Below are positions 34,019-42,824 of a stretch of DNA of 64,000 bases, piece after piece. Origin of the DNA: Methanofollis sp. UBA420 (GTDB lineage Archaea; Halobacteriota; Methanomicrobia; Methanomicrobiales; Methanofollaceae); contig NZ_DAGX01000002.1 of NCBI RefSeq assembly GCF_002498315.1, positions 686,067 to 750,066 on the forward strand, given 5' to 3'. Numbering within the stretch: the first letter of the stretch is position 1; every line of letters starts with the position of its first letter. The notes beneath the pieces were generated by a model. It worked only from the letters and a program-made list of their open reading frames with translations. It made no database searches and was not told where the DNA came from. A program made the position numbers and the translations under genes.

Positions 34019-34101
34019 TTCTCTCCCTCTTTGCAGTTTGTCGTCTTCCGGCCGTACAGTCCCTGATCCGCGGACCCGGGACATCCTGAGATCTCTTGCA
34101 T
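33997..34101 (-). CDS. Possible 34-aa Cys-containing leader peptide
   Basis: A short frame MQEISGCPGS...RAMTG with AGGAGG 10 bases upstream. It ends inside the first codons of the next gene (start 34018), so could couple its translation. Three Cys (7, 23, 29) hint at metal binding. Too short for confidence; the strong ribosome-binding site is the main support. Confidence 0.35.
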   Translation of the reverse strand: MQEISGCPGSADQGLYGRKTTNCKEGEKCRAMTG

Positions 34102-34270
34102 GTTTTTCAGTCCTCCTGTGCGGGCCGCCGCATCGATCCGGGCGACGCCGCACCGGGGAGAAGGTGGGGGAGAGAGGATAAAAGAGGGAGGTAAGTGGGC
34201 CGAAAGAGCGAAAGTCGAATCGAGAGGGGGGGTATTGACCGCCCGGCAACAGGTCGTGAAGACGGCGACG

Positions 34271-34277
34271 AAAAAAA
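34271..34277 (-). terminator. Oligo-T signal downstream of cbiE
   Basis: An A7 run on the plus strand, 40 bases after the cbiE stop. The remainder of 34102-34316 holds only a TATA-like TTTTATCC near 34178 (reverse strand) that may drive the primase operon. Confidence 0.4.
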
Positions 34278-34316
34278 GAATTTTTCAGGGCCAGGAGGCC
34301 CCGTCCATTTCGCGGC

Positions 34317-34886
34317 TCAGAACCCCGCGACCACGACGAAGAGGCCGGACACCGGCACCGGCGGGGCGGCCGCCGTGCCGACATCGATCCGCTCCTCAGG
34401 GTAGCCGAGGTCCTCGCAGACGGCGATACGCGCCTCGCCGTCCAGCGCCGCGGCGAGGTCGGGGACCGAGAACGCCGGGTCGGCGATGAGGAAGACGACC
34501 CGGCCGCGGCCGATCTCCTCTGCCGCGAGGGCGATCGCCGCCGCGTGGTCCCTGCCGTGGGCGTTCACGACGACGCCCCGCACCTGGGAGACGCCGAGGC
34601 GGGCGAAGGCGACCTGCATCGAGGAGATGCCGGGCACCACCTCGCCGCCGAGATAGCCGAGGCCCGCGAGCATCGGGTCGCCTGTCGAGAGGACGACCGC
34701 GTCCTCCGGGAGGGAGCGGAGGGCTTTGTAGTCGTCGATCTCGTGCACCTCGCACCCGTCGCGGATATGCGGGCGGGCGAGGGCGATCGCACGGGCCGAG
34801 CCATAGACGAGGGCGGCGGCCGCAATGACGCGGGCCGCCTCCCCGGTGAGCATGCCCGGGCCGCAGCCCACGCCGACGACCTTCAT
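34317..34886 (-). CDS. cbiE: Cobalt-precorrin-7 C5-methyltransferase
   Basis: 189 aa from the ATG at 34886 (MKVVGVGCGPGMLTGEA); an ATG at 34904 is also possible. The tetrapyrrole methylase fold shows GVGCGPG (SAM/substrate loop), LSTGDPMLAGLG and VVPGISSMQVAFARLG. It methylates C5 of the corrin ring in the anaerobic pathway, paired with CbiT (C15 methylation/decarboxylation). Unlike most clusters, it is separated from cbiT-L-F-G-H-C-D by 2 kb with a lipoprotein gene and a gene remnant. Confidence 0.92.
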   Translation of the reverse strand: MKVVGVGCGPGMLTGEAARVIAAAALVYGSARAIALARPHIRDGCEVHEIDDYKALRSLPEDAVVLSTGDPMLAGLGYLGGEVVPGISSMQVAFARLGVSQVRGVVVNAHGRDHAAAIALAAEEIGRGRVVFLIADPAFSVPDLAAALDGEARIAVCEDLGYPEERIDVGTAAAPPVPVSGLFVVVAGF

Positions 34887-35365
34887 CGCCGTCGGTTGTG
34901 GCATCCCGGTCTGTTCAGACAGGGGGCGATTTTTCTTTTTCACTTCAGATTCGTTTTTTCCAGGCATACTTCCCTCGTTCATCAGGGAATTTTTCATTCG
35001 TGCAGGGGATGAACACTATCGTCTCTATGACATCAGGCATATAATGCACCCCTACAACGCTTGAGTGGCCTTTTCTGGTGCATCATCTTTTTCAGGGGAC
35101 GTGAGTACAGGAAAAGACGTATCACCCGAACAATGTGTCCGACTTTCCTCTCACATGTTGCTATCGTACGTCTCCGCTGGCTCTGTCGTCTGTCTATCCT
35201 CTGAATGATAAACGAATTGATCATAAGTAGTATATATTCATATTAATATACTTTAGAACGTGGATGCCAAAATTGGTGTCCCACGGAGGCCTGATCCTCT
35301 TATCTACATGTGAAGTCAGGCCCCTGTGTTGCCCGAAGGCTATGGTGCTGTTGGTCATCTGATGA
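34887..35365. other. AT-rich intergenic stretch between cbiE and a gene remnant
   Basis: No supported gene. It contains a strongly AT-rich TATATATTCATATTAATATAC block near 35231-35252 (promoter-like) and a few short frames without ribosome-binding sites. Base composition is lower in GC than flanking genes, in line with foreign or decayed DNA. Confidence 0.5.
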
Positions 35366-35683
35366 GATAGCCATTGCGGTCCTCTGCCTCCGGAAAGGGT
35401 TCACGGAGAATATGAAAATTACGTAGGAAATAATTGGGACTCAGGGAAAAATTTCAAGAAAATATGCAATGACAACTGGTATTACTACGCCATGTCAAAC
35501 CCAGCACAATCAGTAAAGTCATTGGCTTCCTATTCAAACGCTAAACTTGATGATCTGTATTACGCGGTATATAATCATCGCTATACATTCGAATCAGATC
35601 CAGCTGTAAAGGAGATTACTGATGACTGCTTATTAGATCTGGCAAAACATACAATGGGCCTTGTAAAATATGTGAGGGATTGA
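35366..35683 (+). pseudogene. 5'-truncated remnant of an unknown gene
   Basis: The first ATG in this frame is at 35492 (63 codons), but it has no ribosome-binding site. The same frame stays open for about 42 codons upstream to a TGA at 35363, with protein-like aromatic-rich sequence (HGEYENYVGNNWDSGKNF, then CNDNWYYYAMSNP). No ATG, GTG or TTG start was found in that part. This fits the C-terminal piece of a longer gene that lost its 5' end. AT-rich, no family recognised. Confidence 0.45.
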
Positions 35684-35806
35684 AATCGGCCTTAATATCA
35701 TCTTTTTTTCTTCAGAATATTGTGTGGATGCTCAATAAGAGAGAGCATCGGAATTTTGGTATTTGATCACAGAGTTTTCGAAAAAGAAAAAAGGGAGAGG
35801 GGAAGT

Positions 35807-36961
35807 ATGAAACCAAATACATACGGAGAGATCGGTACCCTGGTGCTCTGTCTCTGTTTTCTGCTGGTCTTTGCGGCTGGGTGCCTTGTGCAGGAATATG
35901 GGATAAGCCGCGATATCATGGTCTTCAAGGTCGACGCCGGGGGGACAGAGCAGTGGCAGACAGTCATCGATACCGGCGGAGATGATATCGCAGATACTAT
36001 CATCCAGACTGAAGACGGCGATTATCTCATCGGGGGAAGGGTCTGGCCCTGGCGGGGTGATTCATCCTATGGGATTTTCAGGGTCGACAGCAACGGCGCC
36101 TTCGTCTGGAATGTCACTGATAAAGGGGATCCGATCTCTTCTCTCACCCGGACAATGGGAGACACCATCGTCGCGGTAAGCGGTTCGAGACTCCTGTTCT
36201 TCGATCAGGTGGGGAACCCTCTGGACGACGACGGTATGGAGACCGACGGTGTCCTGCGGTCGGTTACTGGGACTGCCGACGGCGGGTTTGTCGCCGCCGG
36301 GAAGGCCGGTGGAGATGTCCTGGTGCTCAAGAGGGATCGGAACCTCACCGAAGAGTGGAGAAATACCTATGGGGCAGACGGACAGGACGACGCATGGACC
36401 ATCATCCAGACATCGGATGGCGGATACCTGGTGAGCGGCATCACAGAACCCGCTGGTCGGACAGACTATGATCTATGGGTACTCAGGCTGAATGCCACAG
36501 GAGATCTGCTCTGGAAAACGACACTTATCGAAACAGACCTTTTAAAAGGCGCAGAATTTATGGGAGAGTTACCCGAAGGCGGATGTAGCGTCATCTACAG
36601 CAACGTGACGCTGGAGAAGGGGCGGTATGTCAGAAAAATCGTGGATGTTACATTTGATCACGAAGGGAAAGTGCTGGAAGAGAAAGCAGTCAATGCAGAA
36701 CTCCCTATTATCAAAACGACCGATGGGGGATATGTATCCGGCAATGTTACGTATCATACCGTATCCCGATACCTGATACGTCAGGATCAGGTCGGCGTTC
36801 CTCACATCATGAAACTCCGGGGCGATGGATTGCAGGAATGGAATACCGAATTGAACTCCACATTCGAACTGATAGGCGACCCGGTTTCAGTGATCCAGAC
36901 CGCCGACGGAGGATATGTCCTCCTTGTGAACAGACAGAACTACCCCAAGGAACCTGAGTAA
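35807..36961 (+). CDS. Secreted lipoprotein with QTxDGGY beta-propeller-like repeats
   Basis: 384 aa from the ATG at 35807 behind GGGAGAGGGGAAG. The signal sequence ends in lipobox VFAAGC. The mature protein has repeats of the type TIIQT(E/S)DG(D/G)YL(I/V)(G/S)G at about 90, 215 and elsewhere, with W-x-x-T/N-Y strand segments (EQWQTVIDTGGDD, EEWRNTYGADGQDD), typical of methanogen surface proteins predicted to form beta-propellers. Likely displayed on the cell surface; ligand unknown. It stands between cbiE and cbiD without apparent pathway link. Confidence 0.82.
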   Translation: MKPNTYGEIGTLVLCLCFLLVFAAGCLVQEYGISRDIMVFKVDAGGTEQWQTVIDTGGDDIADTIIQTEDGDYLIGGRVWPWRGDSSYGIFRVDSNGAFVWNVTDKGDPISSLTRTMGDTIVAVSGSRLLFFDQVGNPLDDDGMETDGVLRSVTGTADGGFVAAGKAGGDVLVLKRDRNLTEEWRNTYGADGQDDAWTIIQTSDGGYLVSGITEPAGRTDYDLWVLRLNATGDLLWKTTLIETDLLKGAEFMGELPEGGCSVIYSNVTLEKGRYVRKIVDVTFDHEGKVLEEKAVNAELPIIKTTDGGYVSGNVTYHTVSRYLIRQDQVGVPHIMKLRGDGLQEWNTELNSTFELIGDPVSVIQTADGGYVLLVNRQNYPKEPE

Positions 36962-37059
36962 CAGGAATCTGGAATCCATTCTTTTATTCTCAGAAATTAC
37001 TCCTTGTGACCTCAGAAATGAAGCAGACTGAGCAAAAGGAGGGCGTAGGTACACGTCCC

Positions 37060-38109
37060 TCAGGCCGGAGGAGTCGACGCCGAGTCCCCCAGGACCGTTC
37101 CGGCCCGGTCCACCACGACGACCCGCACGCCGGGGTGCTCCTGGCGGCAGCGTGCGAAGGCCCGTTCGAGGACGCGGGGCCAGGCCGGGGTCGCGGTCAG
37201 GTCCTCCACCGTGGCGCACCCGGTCCCCGTGAGGACGTCGGGGTCGATGAACTTCAGGACAAGGCCGGGCAGGCCGCAGATCACCGCCTCGCCCCGCACC
37301 TCGTCGAGGGCCCGGCCCAGGTTCACGCCGACGAGCACGGCCTCGTGGGAGGGGAAGAGGAGGCGGGAGTACCGGAGACCGATCCGGCCCGTCGTCAGCA
37401 CCACGCGGTCGGCCCCCCGGATCCTCTCGAAGGCCGCCTCTGAGAGGTGGTCGTCCCAGGGCTCCACCAGGCCGGTCGAGCCGAGGACAGAGACCCCGCC
37501 CTCGACGCCGATGCGGGGGTTGAGGGTCTTCTGTGCGACAGCCGCACCCTCGGGGATGGCGAGGACGACACGCACGCCGGCACGGCCGACCTCCTCCCTG
37601 GCCTCGTCGACCGCCCTCTCGATCGACGCCATGGCCGTCTGGCTGACCGCCGCGTCCCCGGCACGGTACCGGGGGGTGTCGCGGACGAACCTCCCAATAC
37701 CCTCGCCGGCGACGACCTCGACGCCCGCGGGGGCCGGTTCTGCCGTCGCCACGAAGAGGAGGCCCGCGGTGACGTCGGAGGGGTAGTCGCCCGAGTCCTT
37801 TCTCGCCTCGCCCCGGCCCCCCTCGCCGCGGGCGGGCACCGCGACCCTGAGGCCGCAGGGGAGAGTGATGGCGACCCCGTCCACCGGCCGCCCGAGGGAG
37901 AGAACCGCCGCCTTCGCCGCGGCCGCGGCCGTCGTCCCGGTCGTGAAGCCCCGCCTGAGCACCCGGCCGTCGGCAGTCAGCACGCCGAGGCCCGACGCGG
38001 CGAGGGCACGGGTTGCAGGGTCCTCGCACCTCGCGACCCACTCGTCCGGGTAGGCGTACCCCGTCACCGGGTCGACGACCCTCTCACTCCCCACCTTTCT
38101 GCTCCACAT
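37060..38109 (-). CDS. cbiD: Cobalt-precorrin-5B C1-methyltransferase
   Basis: 349 aa. The signature RGFTTGTTAAAAAKAA follows a roughly 50-residue lead (VVDPVTGYAYPDEWV), usual for methanogen CbiD. Further family segments are VEVVAGEGIGRF, NPRIGVEGGVSVLGSTGLVEPWDDH and GLPGLVLKFIDPDVL. It adds the C1 methyl group in anaerobic corrin synthesis after ring contraction. Last gene of the cbi operon; it overlaps cbiC by 26 bases if the ATG at 38109 is used (a GTG at 38094 is an alternative). Confidence 0.95.
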   Translation of the reverse strand: MWSRKVGSERVVDPVTGYAYPDEWVARCEDPATRALAASGLGVLTADGRVLRRGFTTGTTAAAAAKAAVLSLGRPVDGVAITLPCGLRVAVPARGEGGRGEARKDSGDYPSDVTAGLLFVATAEPAPAGVEVVAGEGIGRFVRDTPRYRAGDAAVSQTAMASIERAVDEAREEVGRAGVRVVLAIPEGAAVAQKTLNPRIGVEGGVSVLGSTGLVEPWDDHLSEAAFERIRGADRVVLTTGRIGLRYSRLLFPSHEAVLVGVNLGRALDEVRGEAVICGLPGLVLKFIDPDVLTGTGCATVEDLTATPAWPRVLERAFARCRQEHPGVRVVVVDRAGTVLGDSASTPPA

Positions 38110-38713
38110 ACATCGTGACGATCTCGTTCATCGCCGCCACCGCGGGCGGCGTCCCGCCCCGCGTCCCCTGCGTCGAGATCGAGGGGATGTCGAGGGTGCG
38201 CAGTTCCTCCTTCGACTCCGCGGCATTCACGAACCCCACGGCCATCCCGATGACCAGGGCCGGCCGCACGCCCTCCTCCCGCACCATCGTGCAGAGGGAG
38301 AGGAGGGACGAAGGGGCGTTGCCGATCACGACGATCGCGCCGTCCAGGCGGTCGCGCAATGCGATGAGGCCGGCCGAGGAACGGGTGATCCCCCGCTCCG
38401 CGGAGATCTCCCGGCCGAAGTCCAGGGCGCAGAGCACCTCGGACGAGTGCTCCTTCTTCCGGATCCCCATCTGCACCATGTGGATGTCGGTGACGATCGG
38501 GGCGCCGCGGGCGAGGGCCGCAAGCCCGGCAGAGATGGCGTCGCCCCTGAACCGCACCAGGTCGGCCATCACGAAGTCGCCGACCGAGATCGCGCACCTC
38601 TGCCTGATCCTGTCCTCAGGCGTCCGATCGCCGATCACCTGTCTGGCGAGGGCGCGGCTCGTCTTCGAGATCGTGTAGCCTTCGGGCGTGTCTGCCCCCG
38701 GGTCAATATACAT
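38084..38713 (-). CDS. cbiC: Cobalt-precorrin-8 methylmutase
   Basis: 209 aa from the ATG at 38713. Family segments: EGYTISKTSRALARQVIGD, VTDIHMVQMGI with the catalytic-type His, and GNAPSSLL...EEGVRPALVIGMAVGFVNAAESKEEL, ending TRGGTPPAVAAMNEI. It moves the methyl group from C11 to C12 to give cobyrinate. Overlaps cbiH by 11 bases and cbiD by 26, in the operon order T-L-F-G-H-C-D. Confidence 0.96.
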   Translation of the reverse strand: MYIDPGADTPEGYTISKTSRALARQVIGDRTPEDRIRQRCAISVGDFVMADLVRFRGDAISAGLAALARGAPIVTDIHMVQMGIRKKEHSSEVLCALDFGREISAERGITRSSAGLIALRDRLDGAIVVIGNAPSSLLSLCTMVREEGVRPALVIGMAVGFVNAAESKEELRTLDIPSISTQGTRGGTPPAVAAMNEIVTMYVEQKGGE

Positions 38714-39470
38714 ACTTCCTCCCATACCCCCGCGGCGTCAGCATGCCGCCGTCCTTCATCGCAAAGGTCTCCTTCCCGCCGATGAAGACGACCGTGCGCA
38801 TGTCCACCGCGCCGTCGTCCTCGGAAAGGGCACCGAGGGTCGTGACCCCTGTCTCCTGGCCGTCCCGGTAGGCGTTCCGCACCAGGCCCACCGGCGTCTC
38901 GGGCGGGAGGTGGCGGGCGGCGATCGCAAGGGCGCGGCCCAGGTTCTCCGGCCGTCCGTGGCTCTTCGGGTTGTAGAGCACGACCGGCACGCCCATCTGG
39001 AAGGCGAGGTCGAGGCGGTGCTCGATCTCCTCCCAGGGGGTGAGCAGGTCGGAGAGGGAGAGGGTGACATGGTCGCCGGAGAGGGGCGACCCGAGGAGGG
39101 AGGCGCCGGCGCAGGACGCCGTGACGCCCGGCACGACCTCCCAGTCCACCGTCTCCCCGGCGCGGTCCAGCACCTCGAGGACGATGCTCGCCATCCCGTA
39201 GATGCCGGGGTCGCCGCCGCTCACCATGACGACCCGGTGGTCGCGGGCGAGGTCGATGCACGCCTTCGCCCTGTCGACCTCGCGGCCCATCGAACTCCTG
39301 ACCACCTGCTTTCCCGGCAGGAGGGGGGCGATCTGGTCCAGATAGAAGGCGTTCCCGACGACGTACTCCGCCTCCCTGATCGCCTCCACGGCCCTGCCTG
39401 TCATCTGCGCCATACCGCCGGGGCCGATGCCCACGACGGAGAGTTTTCCTGTTTTATCGTCCGATTGCAA
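38703..39470 (-). CDS. cbiH: Cobalt-factor III C17-methyltransferase (ring contraction)
   Basis: 255 aa with a TTG start at 39470 (no ATG before the conserved core). SVVGIGPGG (SAM loop), VSGGDPGIYGMA, VVPGVTASCAGASLLGSPL, and NPKSHGRPENL are typical of CbiH/CobJ. It methylates C17 and drives ring contraction with CbiG. It overlaps cbiG by 17 bases. Standard length. Confidence 0.93.
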   Translation of the reverse strand: MQSDDKTGKLSVVGIGPGGMAQMTGRAVEAIREAEYVVGNAFYLDQIAPLLPGKQVVRSSMGREVDRAKACIDLARDHRVVMVSGGDPGIYGMASIVLEVLDRAGETVDWEVVPGVTASCAGASLLGSPLSGDHVTLSLSDLLTPWEEIEHRLDLAFQMGVPVVLYNPKSHGRPENLGRALAIAARHLPPETPVGLVRNAYRDGQETGVTTLGALSEDDGAVDMRTVVFIGGKETFAMKDGGMLTPRGYGRKYVY

Positions 39471-40326
39471 CGGTCACATCCCCATAGACATGTTTTTTCA
39501 GCACCAGTTCGCCCCGGCGTGCGAGTGCGAGCACGGCGGGTTCGGCGACCCCGACAAGCCCGATGAGCCCGGCCCGCGAGGGCGAGGGGGGCGTCAGGGC
39601 GTTGAGCGTCCGGTCCGGGAGACAGAGGAGGACGCCGCCGAGAGCGGCGACGCCGTCCCGCAGTCCCGGTTCGTCGCGTTTCTTTTCGGTCGTGGCGTAC
39701 ACGAGCACCTCATCCTGCCCGACCCCGGCCTCCGCAAGGGCCGAGCGTATCGCCGCCTCGACCGCGGCCGCCGGCACGCCCCGCCTGCACCCGACGCCGA
39801 CGACGTACTCACCGCCCCGCACCAGCACCGAGACGGCGGAGGAGGCGACGACGATCGCCGGGCCGCCGACCGTATAGACGGGCACGTCGCCGTCGAGCAT
39901 GGCGGCGTTCACCGGCAGGGTGGAAGGGGGGTTCGCGATGACGGTGCCGGTCGCGGCCGCCACGCCCTCGACGCAGGGGCGGCCCAGGGCCTCGGTCGCC
40001 GTCGAGATGACGGGCACGGCGCCGATCGCCGCCCCGATCTCGCGGGCGAGGTCGTTCGCCCCGTGGTGGCCGCCGAGGACCGGGACCGCAAAGCGGAGGT
40101 CGGGGCTCACGACGACGACCGCCGGGTCCTGCCACTTGGTGACCAGGAGGGGTGCGCACTTGCGCACCGCGATCCCGGCCGACATCAGGGCGACGATCCG
40201 GTCAAAGCCGGCGAAGGCCCGCTCGAAGACGTCGGGGGCGTACGGGAGGAACTCTCCCTCGATCGCCGCCGCAAGCCGCCGCGCCTCGTCCTCGAAGCGC
40301 TCCAGCGCGATGACCGCCGTCGTCAT
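39454..40326 (-). CDS. cbiG: Cobalt-precorrin-5A hydrolase
   Basis: 290 aa from the ATG at 40326. Three family parts in order: N-terminal (VALMSAGIAVRKCAPLL, DPAVVVVSPDLRFAVPVLGGHHGAN), middle (PVISTATEALGRP), and C-terminal (VVGVGCRRGVPAAAVEAAI). It opens the lactone ring and releases acetaldehyde during contraction. Its start overlaps the cbiF stop as ATGA. Confidence 0.94.
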   Translation of the reverse strand: MTTAVIALERFEDEARRLAAAIEGEFLPYAPDVFERAFAGFDRIVALMSAGIAVRKCAPLLVTKWQDPAVVVVSPDLRFAVPVLGGHHGANDLAREIGAAIGAVPVISTATEALGRPCVEGVAAATGTVIANPPSTLPVNAAMLDGDVPVYTVGGPAIVVASSAVSVLVRGGEYVVGVGCRRGVPAAAVEAAIRSALAEAGVGQDEVLVYATTEKKRDEPGLRDGVAALGGVLLCLPDRTLNALTPPSPSRAGLIGLVGVAEPAVLALARRGELVLKKHVYGDVTVAIGR

Positions 40327-41042
40327 CCGTAGAGGTCCGAGTTGGTGTAGGCCGACCTGGTGGCGTCGACGACGCCGCCGATGATGATCAGGGCCGAACG
40401 CTCGATCCCGGCGGCCCGCGCCTTCGCCGCGATGTCGGCGACCGTCCCCCGCACCACGATCTGGTCTGGCCAGGTGGCGTGGTACACGACGGCCGCCGGG
40501 GTCTCGGGCGGGCAGGCGGCCTTGGCGAGCACCTCCTCCATGTGCTCGGTCCCCAGGAAGACGACCAGCGTCGCCCCGGTCCGTGCGAACTCGGCGATCT
40601 GGTCGCTCTCCAGGGTCGCGCCCGCGGGCCGCGTGACGATCACCGACTCTGAGACGCCCCGGAGGGTGAACTGGGTCTTCAGGGCGGCGGCCGCCCCGAA
40701 CATCGACGAGACGCCGGGGACGACCTCGACCTCGATCCCGGCCTTTTCCAGGTCCGCGATCTGCTCGACGATCGCGCCGTACAGCGCGGGGTCGCCCGAG
40801 TGGAGCCTGACGACGCACTTCCCCGCGTCGGCGGCCTCCTGCATGATCCCGACCATCTCCGGGAGCTTCATGCCCCAGGAGTCGTACTTCTCCGGGGCCG
40901 GCGACCTGGCGACGAGCGCCGGGTTCACGAGCGACCCCGCATAGATGAGCACGTCGGCCCGCATCAGGAGGGCGTTGCCCTTCACCGTGATCAGGTCGGG
41001 GTCGCCCGGCCCTGCGCCGACAAAATACACTGTCTTCGTCAT
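40323..41042 (-). CDS. cbiF: Cobalt-precorrin-4 C11-methyltransferase
   Basis: 239 aa from the ATG at 41042. VYFVGAGPGDPDLITVKG (SAM loop), YAGSLVNP, RLHSGDPALYGAI, EVVPGVSSMFGAAAALKTQFTL and SALIIIGGVV are textbook CbiF/CobM. It methylates C11. The start overlaps the cbiL stop as ATGA. A C-terminal YTNSDLYG is close to the family end. Confidence 0.96.
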   Translation of the reverse strand: MTKTVYFVGAGPGDPDLITVKGNALLMRADVLIYAGSLVNPALVARSPAPEKYDSWGMKLPEMVGIMQEAADAGKCVVRLHSGDPALYGAIVEQIADLEKAGIEVEVVPGVSSMFGAAAALKTQFTLRGVSESVIVTRPAGATLESDQIAEFARTGATLVVFLGTEHMEEVLAKAACPPETPAAVVYHATWPDQIVVRGTVADIAAKARAAGIERSALIIIGGVVDATRSAYTNSDLYG

Positions 41043-41653
41043 CTCTTCTTCCTCGCAAACAGCACGCTGAAATAACTGCTCTCCTCCGGGAGGGCGTCGT
41101 TCTTGACGACCTGCTGGCCGTCCATGTACATCTTCTCGACCAGCACGAAGTCGTCGAAGCCCTCGGTGCGGAGACGGGCGGCCGTCTCCTGCGGCCTCTT
41201 CACCTTCAGGAGGAGACGCGCCTCCTCCTCGGATCCGTCGCTCACCCCGATGCCGCCGGCGACATGGACGCCCGCGACCGAGGCGAAAGCGGTGATGGCG
41301 CTGATGCCCGGCACGGTCGAGCACGCCACGTCGGGGTGGCGCCTTTCGAGCACCTCTGTCAGGCGGGAGAAGGTGCCGTAGAAGTTCGGGTCGCCGAGGA
41401 TGCAGAAGACCGCAAGGCCGTCCCGCGCATGGGGGGCGATCCTCTCCGCATTCTCCTCGATGCACCGGGAGATATACGCTTCGTCGTCGGTCATCGGGAA
41501 GGAGAGGACCTCGACGTCGGTGCGGTACGGGGCGATGATCGTCGCCGCCACCCTGCCCGGCACGAAGACGGCGTCCGCCTCCCTGATCAGGCGTGCCGCC
41601 TTGACGGTGAGGAGTTCGGGGTCGCCGGGGCCGATGCCCACGCCGACGAGCAC
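41039..41653 (-). CDS. cbiL: Cobalt-factor II C20-methyltransferase
   Basis: 204 aa with a GTG start at 41653 directly after the cbiT stop. GVGIGPGDPELLTVKA, CILGDPNFYGTFSRL, VPGISAITAFASVAG. The first peripheral methylation after cobalt insertion. The family also includes CobI; the anaerobic context decides for CbiL. Confidence 0.94.
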   Translation of the reverse strand: MLVGVGIGPGDPELLTVKAARLIREADAVFVPGRVAATIIAPYRTDVEVLSFPMTDDEAYISRCIEENAERIAPHARDGLAVFCILGDPNFYGTFSRLTEVLERRHPDVACSTVPGISAITAFASVAGVHVAGGIGVSDGSEEEARLLLKVKRPQETAARLRTEGFDDFVLVEKMYMDGQQVVKNDALPEESSYFSVLFARKKR

Positions 41654-42184
41654 TCAGGCCACCTCCCCGATGACGAGCCAGACCGGGTTTGCCGGTCTGA
41701 ACATCAGGCCTGTGCCGAGGGGGCGGGTGCGGGCGACCTGGAGGGAGACGGCCTCCCTGAATATGCCGAGTCTCTGCATCTCCTTCACCGCCCTTTCCAG
41801 GGTCTCCAGGAGGACGCAGTCGACGACGATCCGGCCCCGCACCGTGCGGGCGAGGACGCCGAGCACCTCTTCAAGGTCGCGGGAGCCCCCGACGAACGCG
41901 GCGCCGAGGGGTCCGGCGGCCGGGAGGACCTCCGCGGCCTCCCCGCAGATCACCTCGATATTCGCGGCGCCCGCCTCCGCGACAGACTGCCGTGCGACGG
42001 CGGCCGCCTCGGGGCGGCGGTCGATCGCGATCACCCGTCCGGCCGTGCGGGCGGCGGCGACCGCGATCTTCCCGGTCCCGCACCCGACATCGGCGACGGC
42101 GCACCCCGGCACGATCCCGAGGTGCCAGAGTGCCACGGCCGCCACCTCGTCCTGCGTCGGGCCACCCGAAAGTCCCCTATCCAT
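41654..42184 (-). CDS. cbiT: Cobalt-precorrin-6B C15-methyltransferase (decarboxylating)
   Basis: 176 aa from the ATG at 42184. It begins MDRGLSGGPTQDEV, the classical CbiT substrate loop (GxPTKxEV), then a Rossmann methylase: ADVGCGTGKIAVAAA, VIAIDRRPEA, FVGGSRDLEEVL. It methylates C15 and decarboxylates the C12 acetate; partner of CbiE. First gene of the seven-gene operon, with a TATA box 26 bases upstream giving a leaderless message. Confidence 0.95.
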   Translation of the reverse strand: MDRGLSGGPTQDEVAAVALWHLGIVPGCAVADVGCGTGKIAVAAARTAGRVIAIDRRPEAAAVARQSVAEAGAANIEVICGEAAEVLPAAGPLGAAFVGGSRDLEEVLGVLARTVRGRIVVDCVLLETLERAVKEMQRLGIFREAVSLQVARTRPLGTGLMFRPANPVWLVIGEVA

Positions 42185-42207
42185 GTAGGTAAAGGTGATT
42201 TGCGCAG

Positions 42208-42217
42208 GATAAATAAC
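42208..42217 (-). promoter_or_regulatory. TATA box of the cbi operon, leaderless start
   Basis: TTATTTATCC on the reverse strand, centred about 28 bases before the cbiT ATG (42184), so transcription should start within 0-3 bases of the start codon. No riboswitch-sized leader is possible here. Confidence 0.6.
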
Positions 42218-42305
42218 CCTTGTTTTCCGCGGCCACGAAACCCGGAAATCAGGCGGGGCACACGACAGGGAAAAAAAGATCGGGGGGAACAACCCCGAGG
42301 GCGGT

Positions 42306-42824
42306 TCAGTTCCCGGAATAGCGTTCCCGGAAGACGAGGTCGTCCAGGTCTTTCTTCTCGGCGAGGGTCAACTCCTTCGGGTACCCGGCCGGGAGGAGGG
42401 AGACGAGGGTGTACTCCTCGGGGACGCCGAGGAGCGCACGCACGTCCTCGGCATAGTCCTTCTTCTCCCCGGCGACCCAGCAGGAGCCGATGCCATAGGC
42501 CCACAGCCCGAGGATGAGCTGGGTGGTGGCCGCGGAGCAGTCTTCCAGGTAATATTTCGCGTCCCTCTTGCCGAAGACCGCGAAGCAGACCTGGGCACCG
42601 GCGATGAACTTCCCGTGGTCGGCGAGACCGGCGATCTTCGCGAGGGTCTCCTTGTCCCTGACCACGCCGAAGAGCCACGGCTGCTCGTTTCTGGCCGTCG
42701 GGGCGAGACGGGCGCAGTCCAGGGCGTTCTGGATGATCTTCTCCTCGATGGGTTCATCCTTGTACTGCCTGATGGAGTGACGCGTCCTGATGATGGTAAG
42801 CCCAAGGTTCGGACCAAGATACAT
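42306..42824 (-). CDS. Nitroreductase-family flavoprotein
   Basis: 172 aa. TIIRTRHSIRQYKDEPIEE (the conserved RRS-(V/I)R-x-Y FMN-binding start), APTARNEQPW, and a second flavin region GIGSCWVAGEKKDY. Slightly short, as in small archaeal members. It would reduce a substrate with NAD(P)H or F420-linked electrons through FMN. Next to cbi genes: BluB (5,6-dimethylbenzimidazole synthase) belongs to this superfamily, but the sequence lacks clear BluB hallmarks. Function open. Confidence 0.85.
   Translation of the reverse strand: MYLGPNLGLTIIRTRHSIRQYKDEPIEEKIIQNALDCARLAPTARNEQPWLFGVVRDKETLAKIAGLADHGKFIAGAQVCFAVFGKRDAKYYLEDCSAATTQLILGLWAYGIGSCWVAGEKKDYAEDVRALLGVPEEYTLVSLLPAGYPKELTLAEKKDLDDLVFRERYSGN

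Noticed and set aside
35033..35224. 63-codon reverse frame in the AT-rich gap
   Set aside because: No ribosome-binding site, biased basic composition, no motif.
42190..42240. Possible cobalamin riboswitch before cbiT
   Set aside because: TATA box lies only 26 bases from the start codon, so there is no room for a structured leader.
42306..42824. Nitroreductase as BluB (lower-ligand synthase)
   Set aside because: Located beside corrin genes, but it is short and lacks recognisable BluB-specific segments; kept as general nitroreductase.
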